Source: Palsa-295 sp963781105 (lineage in GTDB: Bacteria; Acidobacteriota; Terriglobia; Acidiferrales; UBA7541). From it: DNA of 64,000 nt. The notes under the pieces are model-generated. The model did not search any database. It had not been told where the DNA came from and saw only the letters and a program-made list of their open reading frames with translations. The number at the start of each line of letters is the position of its first letter. Position 1 is the first letter of the stretch. The stretch covers positions 62,001-126,000 of the forward strand of contig CAWAED010000001.1 in assembly GCA_963781105.1 (NCBI GenBank), in the 5' to 3' direction. Both the position numbers and the translations under genes were made by a program. Shown here piece by piece: positions 58,668 to 64,000 of this stretch.

Positions 58668-60908
58668 CTAAAATTGGAACCGCACATCGGTGAAAAGCGA
58701 ATACAGCGTCCTGCCCGTATAGATATCTCGCAGGCCCTGGCCTGGCACCAGCGCCGCCGCGCCGGCGGTGATCGCGATATTTTCCGTAAGCGGCGGCCGG
58801 TAGCGCACGCCGACGCTGGAATCCACTCCAATCGAGTGGCGGATCGGCGATTGGAAGAGAATCTGCTCGAGAACTTCAGTATGTTCAAAGCGCAGATAAT
58901 TAACGTTGGCAAAGCCGCGCAACTTGGGAGTGATGTCGAATTCCGCGCCGAGATTGGTCAAAAGAATCCCGGGGTTGACAAAGTTGGCCTGGCCTTCGTC
59001 TTTGTTCGAGCGCAAATCGGGAAGCAGGCTATCACCGGGATTCAGCGCCACTCCCGAACCGGTCAAACGGATGCTTTCGCGATTCCAGAGGCTGAATATT
59101 CCGCCGGCGAATTCCGGGAAATCGTCAATCGAATCGAACCCGCGCGCGCGACTGCTGGCCGGATTCGCGGATCCCGAAGCGTAAAACACGGAGCCTTTGA
59201 TACGGAACCAATCCTTGTCGTACGAAAGTTCCAAAGCGGCCAATTGCGCGTTGATGGTGACGGGCTTGCCGGCGATGGCATTAAAACTGTCGTTGCCGAA
59301 CGCCTGATAGAAAGCGTGGGTCAGGTTTACGGGGCCGATGTGGCCGTCGCCGGTCCAACCGACATAAGCGGCATGGACGCTGTGCGGCCGGATCATGCCA
59401 CTCGAAAACACCGAGCCAATGGGCGCCGGGCGCACCAGGAAACCGTTGTCGTCATAGTGCACCGTGGCGTCGTCCTTGTTGTAGTGCACGCTCACCTGAG
59501 CTGTGTATCCCTGAAACAGGAAATCCTGGCGATAAGCGTTGGCGATGATGACCTGCTGATTGCGCAACGCCATGGAATTCAACCCGCTGTTGGTGTTCTT
59601 CTCCAGTAAATTGAAATAGGCGACGTTATATTGCCAGCGGTTCGAATCGAGATTGCCGAAAATGCGCAGCCCGGGTTGTTCTTCCACGAAAAGAAAGCCG
59701 CGAAAATCGCTATTGAACTCCTGAATGCCCGCACGTACAGAGATGAAATCGAAATTCGGCCCGATGTCGTGCAGTTTCACTTCGCCGAATGCTTCCTGCA
59801 AGCCGAGGTGCGAATCCAGGCGCGTGGTGCCTTTGCTCACGTCCACGTTGACGACGCCGCGCTCCTGCACGTCCAGGTAATTCAAACTGATTACCGGTGT
59901 GATGCGAATGCGCCAATCAACGGGGCGAAAGGATGTGTCGCCATGGAATAGATCGAACGAGAACGCGAAGGTCTGGTCGAAGAAGATTTGGTCGCCCCTG
60001 CCGAAAAATCCGGGGCTGCCCGGACGCGCAGAGCTGACGTCGGTTGGCGTGGGCAGACGACGTCCGTCGAAAAACGAATCACTCGTGCCAGTGAAATTCA
60101 AGAACGTCTGCTGGCCGATGATGGGCACGTCGCCTTTCCATTTATTTTTATCGAAAGGATCCCACTTGCTGCCGCGAACGTACGGGTGCTCTCCACCGAT
60201 GCCGTAGCGGTCCCAATCGGGCATGGCAACGGACCAGCGATCGGGTTCCGGTTGAAATATCTCCGCAACCGGGGGCACCGGCTGTTGCGGGGGCGTCTGA
60301 CCGGTCTGTTCGAGAGTCTTGTTCTCCAGTGCAGTGGGCGGAGCCTCGGAAGCGGGCGCGGGTCGAGATCCGTCGGGAGGATTTGTGGTGCCGGCCGGGA
60401 GTTGAGGAAACTTCCGCACTTCTACGGCCGCGGAGGGAAGCACAATCAACGTTACTTCGCACACCGGACTGTCTCCGGCTTTCAGCTTGAGGCCGGGATT
60501 CGTGAAATCCTTAAATCCAGCCGCGACGACGTTCAGGTCGTACGTTCCCGGGGGAACATCAATAAAGCGAAAGACGCCTTGGGCGTTGCTGATTTTTTGC
60601 AGGCTTTGACCCGTGACCACGTTTCGCAGAATTACGGTCGCGCCGAGCACCGGCCGTCCATTTGCGCCGCGCACCAGGCCTTGCACCGCACCGTACTTCG
60701 GGGGCGCTTGCCCAGGCAAACGCTGTTGCGCTGCCGCTTTGTGGGCGGAGCTCGATCGGTGCCGTGGCGTAGACGAATGTGCCGGATAAAAACCTGCCGC
60801 GGAGTGGGGGCTCGCACTCCTTACGTTCAAGGTTAGAGCGCACAACCAGCAGAGTAGATAGGCCACACTCGCCGGTTTCGCAAAAAATATGCGAGATGAA
60901 GCACGCAT
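58668..60908 (-). CDS. Outer-membrane beta-barrel protein with N-terminal carboxypeptidase-regulatory domain
   Basis: The 746-residue protein has a signal peptide (about 1-32), a CarboxypepD_reg-like domain (about 74-155; GAVQGLVRGANGRPVLGATVILRNVVTGQSLQKISNAQGVFRFIDVPPGTYDLNV), a Pro-rich linker (about 165-220) and a C-terminal barrel (about 300-746). The barrel shows alternating strands with RIRITPVISLNYLDVQERGVV, ISVRAGIQEFNSDFRGFLF, NVAYFNLLEKNTNSG and the terminal LFTDVRFQF. No plug domain or CXXCH motif is seen, so it is not a TonB-type receptor. Adjacent to the decaheme gene, it is the natural candidate for a porin sheath or secretion partner. Confidence 0.82.
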   Translation of the reverse strand: MRASSRIFFAKPASVAYLLCWLCALTLNVRSASPHSAAGFYPAHSSTPRHRSSSAHKAAAQQRLPGQAPPKYGAVQGLVRGANGRPVLGATVILRNVVTGQSLQKISNAQGVFRFIDVPPGTYDLNVVAAGFKDFTNPGLKLKAGDSPVCEVTLIVLPSAAVEVRKFPQLPAGTTNPPDGSRPAPASEAPPTALENKTLEQTGQTPPQQPVPPVAEIFQPEPDRWSVAMPDWDRYGIGGEHPYVRGSKWDPFDKNKWKGDVPIIGQQTFLNFTGTSDSFFDGRRLPTPTDVSSARPGSPGFFGRGDQIFFDQTFAFSFDLFHGDTSFRPVDWRIRITPVISLNYLDVQERGVVNVDVSKGTTRLDSHLGLQEAFGEVKLHDIGPNFDFISVRAGIQEFNSDFRGFLFVEEQPGLRIFGNLDSNRWQYNVAYFNLLEKNTNSGLNSMALRNQQVIIANAYRQDFLFQGYTAQVSVHYNKDDATVHYDDNGFLVRPAPIGSVFSSGMIRPHSVHAAYVGWTGDGHIGPVNLTHAFYQAFGNDSFNAIAGKPVTINAQLAALELSYDKDWFRIKGSVFYASGSANPASSRARGFDSIDDFPEFAGGIFSLWNRESIRLTGSGVALNPGDSLLPDLRSNKDEGQANFVNPGILLTNLGAEFDITPKLRGFANVNYLRFEHTEVLEQILFQSPIRHSIGVDSSVGVRYRPPLTENIAITAGAAALVPGQGLRDIYTGRTLYSLFTDVRFQF

Positions 60909-61120
60909 TTTGTCAGGCCTCGGTTGTGCGGCGAGGTTGGGAATATGACAAGTTGATCCGTGTTGCTATCACAATCTTTTCGGAACCGGCAAGCTATTTC
61001 CGGCGGTTCCGCGGGCAAGATCCGAGTCCTGATTTCTGGGCATATTCAACCACGATTGAACATCTGATTTGCAGAATGATTGAGAAGGATGTGCGCCTGT
61101 GATACCAATAGCTCAACCGC

Positions 61121-62740
61121 ATGGACCTGCCTGCCAAGCGATTCTTTCGAACCTGGCTGTGGAAGCCAGTTGGTATGCCAGTTTGTCTTTGCCTCGCGTT
61201 GACGATTGCGTATTCGCTGGGGCTCGGCGCGTGCGGTGGAGGCGGCAGCGCGCCGACCAGGCAGCCTCCGCCGGCGACGGATAGCCTCACGCAAGCGGAC
61301 GTGCAAATGTTGGTGCAGGCTGCGGCGACGGCCGCAGATGCCGACTCCATGGCAATCGCCGTCGTGGACCGCCTCGGACGCATTCTTGCCGTGTACAAAG
61401 GGCCTTCGGCACCGGCCACATTGCCCGGAAATTTCGGCGCGATGATACCTTCCGATGAACTTGCGGTTTCGCTCGCTCGCACCGGCGCATTTTTCAGCAA
61501 CGATCAAGCGCCGCTTTCATCCCGCACGGTGCGCTTCATCAGCGGCATACACTTTCCTCCGGGCGTTGACAACACGGCAAGCGCCGCGTTGTACGGGATC
61601 GAGAACACGAATCGAGGATGCAATCTCGCGGCGAGCTTGAGCGCGACGGTGCCTCCGGCTACAACGATTGCTGGAACGTCCCCTGGATACGGAATCACAA
61701 CGGGCAAAGCCGATTTGAACGACTCCAGTCCCACGGCCGTGAATCCCGGAGGTGTCCCGATTTTCAAGAACGGGCAAGAGGTGGGAGGAATCGGCGTGGC
61801 GGCCGCGGATCCGAACACCGCGGAATATGTCGCGTTCGCGGCGGCTGGCATGATTGCCATGGACGGACCGAGCACGGCCACCGATGAAGTTGGCTTCCCC
61901 GCATTTCCGGCGCCGGCGATCGTTTCCATCAACGGAATCACGCTGCCGTTTGTGAACCAGACCACGCCTCCGAGTGGCGTCATGCCGGGCACATTTAATC
62001 CCGCCGATTTTACGGTGGGACCTGCGGCCAGCCCGGGGCCTCCTCCCGAAGGCGAGCTCATAGCCGCGATGGATGGTCCGCTGGGCGGCCTTACAGCTGC
62101 GCAGGTGACGTCCATCATCAACAACGCAGTCGCCACCGCCAATCAAACGCGCGCGCAAATCCGCCTGCCGATCGGGGTTCGCGCCAAGATGGTGATTGCG
62201 GTAAGCGATCTGGACGGCACGCTGATCGGCCTTTACCGCATGACGGACGCGACCGTCTTCAGCATTGACGTGGCGGCCAGCAAAGCCCGCAATGTGATTT
62301 ATTTCAGCGGGGCGACGCGCCAGCCCATAGATCTGAATGAGGTGCCGATGGGAACAGCCGTCACGAACCGTACAATCGGATTTGGCGCGCAGCCTTTCTT
62401 TCCATCCGGAATCGACGCTACTCCGCCGGGCCCGTTCTTTAATTTGTATATGCAGGACGTGGCAAACGCTTGCACGCAAGGGTTTCAGGTTCCGAGCGCG
62501 GGGTGGCCGAAATTCAATCAGAGTGGGATCGTGTTTTTTCCAGGTTCAGAACCGCTGTATGTGAATGGCGTGCTGGTCGGCGGGCTGGGCGTCAGCGGGG
62601 ACGGCGTGGATCAGGATGATTACGTCACGTCCGGCGGCGGCGTGGGATTCGAAGCTCCGGATGCGATTCGCGCGGACCAGATCGTGATTAACGGAGTGCG
62701 GCTTCCGTATTTGAAGTTTCCGCGAAATCCGACGCAGTAG
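61121..62740 (+). CDS. Lipoprotein with two HbpS/GlcG-type domains
   Basis: The 539-residue protein has a lipobox (LGLGACGGGGS, Cys at about residue 38), so it is probably a lipoprotein. It contains two GlcG/HbpS-like domains. The first (about 55-265) has LTQADVQMLVQAAATAADADSMAIAVVDRLGRILAVYKG and GGVPIFKNGQEVGGIGVAAAD; the second (about 325-530) has GGLTAAQVTSIINNAVATANQ, MVIAVSDLDGTLIGLYRM, DVAASKARNVIYFSG and PLYVNGVLVGGLGVSGDGVDQDDYV. HbpS-type domains bind haem or sense redox state. It diverges from the barrel-cytochrome operon, with 212 bp between, so a shared regulator and haem-related role are plausible. An ATG at 61175 would also give a lipoprotein signal. Confidence 0.85.
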   Translation: MDLPAKRFFRTWLWKPVGMPVCLCLALTIAYSLGLGACGGGGSAPTRQPPPATDSLTQADVQMLVQAAATAADADSMAIAVVDRLGRILAVYKGPSAPATLPGNFGAMIPSDELAVSLARTGAFFSNDQAPLSSRTVRFISGIHFPPGVDNTASAALYGIENTNRGCNLAASLSATVPPATTIAGTSPGYGITTGKADLNDSSPTAVNPGGVPIFKNGQEVGGIGVAAADPNTAEYVAFAAAGMIAMDGPSTATDEVGFPAFPAPAIVSINGITLPFVNQTTPPSGVMPGTFNPADFTVGPAASPGPPPEGELIAAMDGPLGGLTAAQVTSIINNAVATANQTRAQIRLPIGVRAKMVIAVSDLDGTLIGLYRMTDATVFSIDVAASKARNVIYFSGATRQPIDLNEVPMGTAVTNRTIGFGAQPFFPSGIDATPPGPFFNLYMQDVANACTQGFQVPSAGWPKFNQSGIVFFPGSEPLYVNGVLVGGLGVSGDGVDQDDYVTSGGGVGFEAPDAIRADQIVINGVRLPYLKFPRNPTQ

Positions 62741-62773
62741 AAATTCGCCGCGCTGAAAAACATTGAGGGATTT

Positions 62774-62846
62774 TGTAGCGGCGGTCTTTAGACCGCCATC
62801 GTTCGACGCCGCAACATTGGTGGGCGCACTAAAGTGCGCCGCTACA
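62774..62846. repeat. 73-bp R1 doublet element, plus orientation
   Basis: Ends TGTAGCGGC and GCCGCTACA; internal palindromes CGGTCTTTAGACCG and CGCACTAAAGTGCG flank a spacer with CGCCGCAAC. Aligns full-length with the reverse complement of 16069-16140. Confidence 0.88.
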
Positions 62847-62868
62847 AATGCATACCCTAGCTTGCGCC

Positions 62869-64000
62869 CTATCCTTCTCTGAGTTTGTGACCGGAAAGAT
62901 TTCCCAATCCATCGTACGCGGCGTATTTATACATTTCGGAAAGGGTAGGGTAATTGAAGACAAACTCGATGAACACATCGATCGTCATGCCGGACTCCAG
63001 CGCCATCATTCCCAGATGAATCAGCTCGGTGGCGCTTTCGCCGATGATCTGCACGCCGAGCAGGCGGCGGTCGGACTTCGCGAAAATCAGCTTCAACATT
63101 CCGTTGATATCGCCAACGATTTGCCCGCGGACGTTATTCGCGTAACGAGCGCGGCCCACGGCGTAATCAATTCCCTTCTCCTTGCAGGTCTCTTCGGATT
63201 CACCAACGGCGGAAATCTCGGGAATCGTGTAAATTCCCATGGGCAGCATGGAAGCGAGGCGCTGTTTGTATTGAAACCCAAAGGCATGGCAAATGGCCAC
63301 GCGCGCCTGCTCCATCGACGTGGAAGCGAGCGCGGGGAATCCGATTACGTCTCCCGCCGCATAGATTCCCCGCGCAGCCGTGCGATAGTTTTCGTTTACC
63401 TCGATGTAGCCACGTTTGTTCAGGGTTACCCCAGCCTTTTCGAGCCGCAGTTTTTCGATTGCGCCGCGGCGGCCGGCGGCGAACAAGGCTGCTTCAGCTT
63501 CAATCGCCTTGCCGGACTGCAGCGTGATGCGCACGCCAGTTCTGGTGCGTTCAATCTTCTCGGTGCGCTCGCTTAAGAAAAAGCGTACGCCGAGATTTTC
63601 CAGCCTTTCGCTGAGGCATGCTGAAATTTCGGCGTCCAGAAACGGCAGTAGGCGATCGCGGCCGTCCACCAGCGACACTTCAACTCCCAGCGCGGTAAAG
63701 ATGGAGGCATACTCGCATCCAATCACGCCGCCGCCGACCACCGCAAACGTGCGCGGAATCGCATCCATTTGCAAAACGGAGTCAGAATCGAAGATAACCT
63801 CGTCATCAAACGGAATTTCGGGTGCGCGAAATGGAACCGAGCCGGTGGCGATGAGTATGGCTTCCCCGCGCAGCAGCAAGGTCTGACCCGGTTCCGTAGC
63901 GACGGACACCGTGCTGGCATCTTCAAACGCAGCCAGACCCCGCACGAGATCGATGTCGTGGACTGCAAGATTTTCGCCCACCTTTTCGCGCTCCGTTTCA
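62869..64000 (-). CDS. sthA: Soluble pyridine nucleotide transhydrogenase, C-terminal part
   Basis: Si-specific NAD(P)+ transhydrogenase-type flavoprotein, cut by the right edge; 376 codons remain. Visible are AILIATGSVPFRAPEIPFDDEVIFDSDSVLQ, the NAD(P)-binding FAVVGGGVIGCEYASIFTALGVEVSLVDGRDRLLPF, AAGDVIGFPALASTSMEQARVAICHAFG and the dimerisation domain ending FVFNYPTLSEMYKYAAYDGL. The N-terminal FAD motif lies outside the window, so the lack of redox-active cysteines cannot be checked. SthA reoxidises NADPH with NAD+. Lipoamide dehydrogenase is the main alternative; DSDSVLQ favours SthA. Confidence 0.88.
   Translation of the reverse strand, partial: ETEREKVGENLAVHDIDLVRGLAAFEDASTVSVATEPGQTLLLRGEAILIATGSVPFRAPEIPFDDEVIFDSDSVLQMDAIPRTFAVVGGGVIGCEYASIFTALGVEVSLVDGRDRLLPFLDAEISACLSERLENLGVRFFLSERTEKIERTRTGVRITLQSGKAIEAEAALFAAGRRGAIEKLRLEKAGVTLNKRGYIEVNENYRTAARGIYAAGDVIGFPALASTSMEQARVAICHAFGFQYKQRLASMLPMGIYTIPEISAVGESEETCKEKGIDYAVGRARYANNVRGQIVGDINGMLKLIFAKSDRRLLGVQIIGESATELIHLGMMALESGMTIDVFIEFVFNYPTLSEMYKYAAYDGLGNLSGHKLREG

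Noticed and set aside
58658..58912. N-terminal extension of the decaheme cytochrome to an upstream ATG
   Set aside because: It overlaps the upstream barrel gene, is Arg/Ser-rich without homology, and would bury the signal peptide; the TTG at 58657 has a ribosome site.

Overview
The window looks like chromosomal DNA from a soil or sediment member of the Acidobacteriota. The evidence is a GC-rich genome with short gene spacing, an 824-residue MacB/FtsX-type orphan permease of the ADOP kind, outer-membrane receptors with an N-terminal carboxypeptidase-regulatory-like domain, secreted DinB-fold and DUF6599-like proteins, and many small palindromic repeats between genes. The taxonomic call is an inference from gene content; no rRNA or tRNA gene was found.

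Layout. 1-4.0 kb (minus strand): secreted proteins of unknown role, then an hpnK/ydjC-like deacetylase coupled to a polyprenyl-phosphate-type glycosyltransferase. 4.4-13.1 kb: a trans-sulfuration PLP enzyme, cutA, phosphohexomutase overlapping an ftsB-like gene, a membrane acyltransferase, a CPBP protease, thiG and a long-chain acyl-CoA ligase. 13.3-19.0 kb: histidine degradation (hutU, an NmrA-like gene, hutI, ftcD/cyclodeaminase). 20.2-25.8 kb: an RsbW-like protein and a small Cys-rich protein, then the glycine cleavage genes gcvT-gcvH-gcvPA-gcvPB. 26-38 kb: DinB protein, a D2-only Clp-like AAA+ ATPase with a small partner gene, an alkyltransferase-like protein, an ABC-2 exporter, OsmC overlapping an ion channel gene, a thioesterase, the ADOP permease, ilvE and an aquaporin. 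38.7-43.4 kb: pilT, recX, a secreted DinB protein and an intact IS4-family element flanked by a 12-bp direct repeat. 43.8-50.7 kb: alaS, a lytic transglycosylase, an AmiC-type amidase and a DUF6599-like protein. 51-62.7 kb: a TonB-type receptor, a broken gene remnant, a decaheme cytochrome with a C-terminal propeller, an outer-membrane barrel protein, and a divergent two-domain HbpS/GlcG lipoprotein. The right edge cuts a soluble transhydrogenase gene (sthA).

The most interesting locus is 54.8-62.7 kb. An outer-membrane barrel gene is followed after 9 bp by a 1276-residue protein with ten heme-binding sites and repeats resembling LVIVD, and a haem-binding-type lipoprotein diverges from them. 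This looks like an outer-membrane electron-transfer conduit that does not match the classical MtrABC or OmcB/OmbB gene set. Two other items stand out. The alaS leader carries three copies of one 9-mer and its complement that can form mutually exclusive hairpins, the second followed by a T tract. The centre of alaS also looks like a transferred segment.

Four dispersed repeat families fill the intergenic spaces: a TGTAGCGGC palindrome family with 73-bp doublets, a GTCATCC..GAGCG..GGATCT family, a CTCTGTG/CTCTGCG-rich family and a 30-bp TCTGTGTTAATCAGTG family. Two of them have been read into the 3' ends of real genes (cutA and the acyltransferase).
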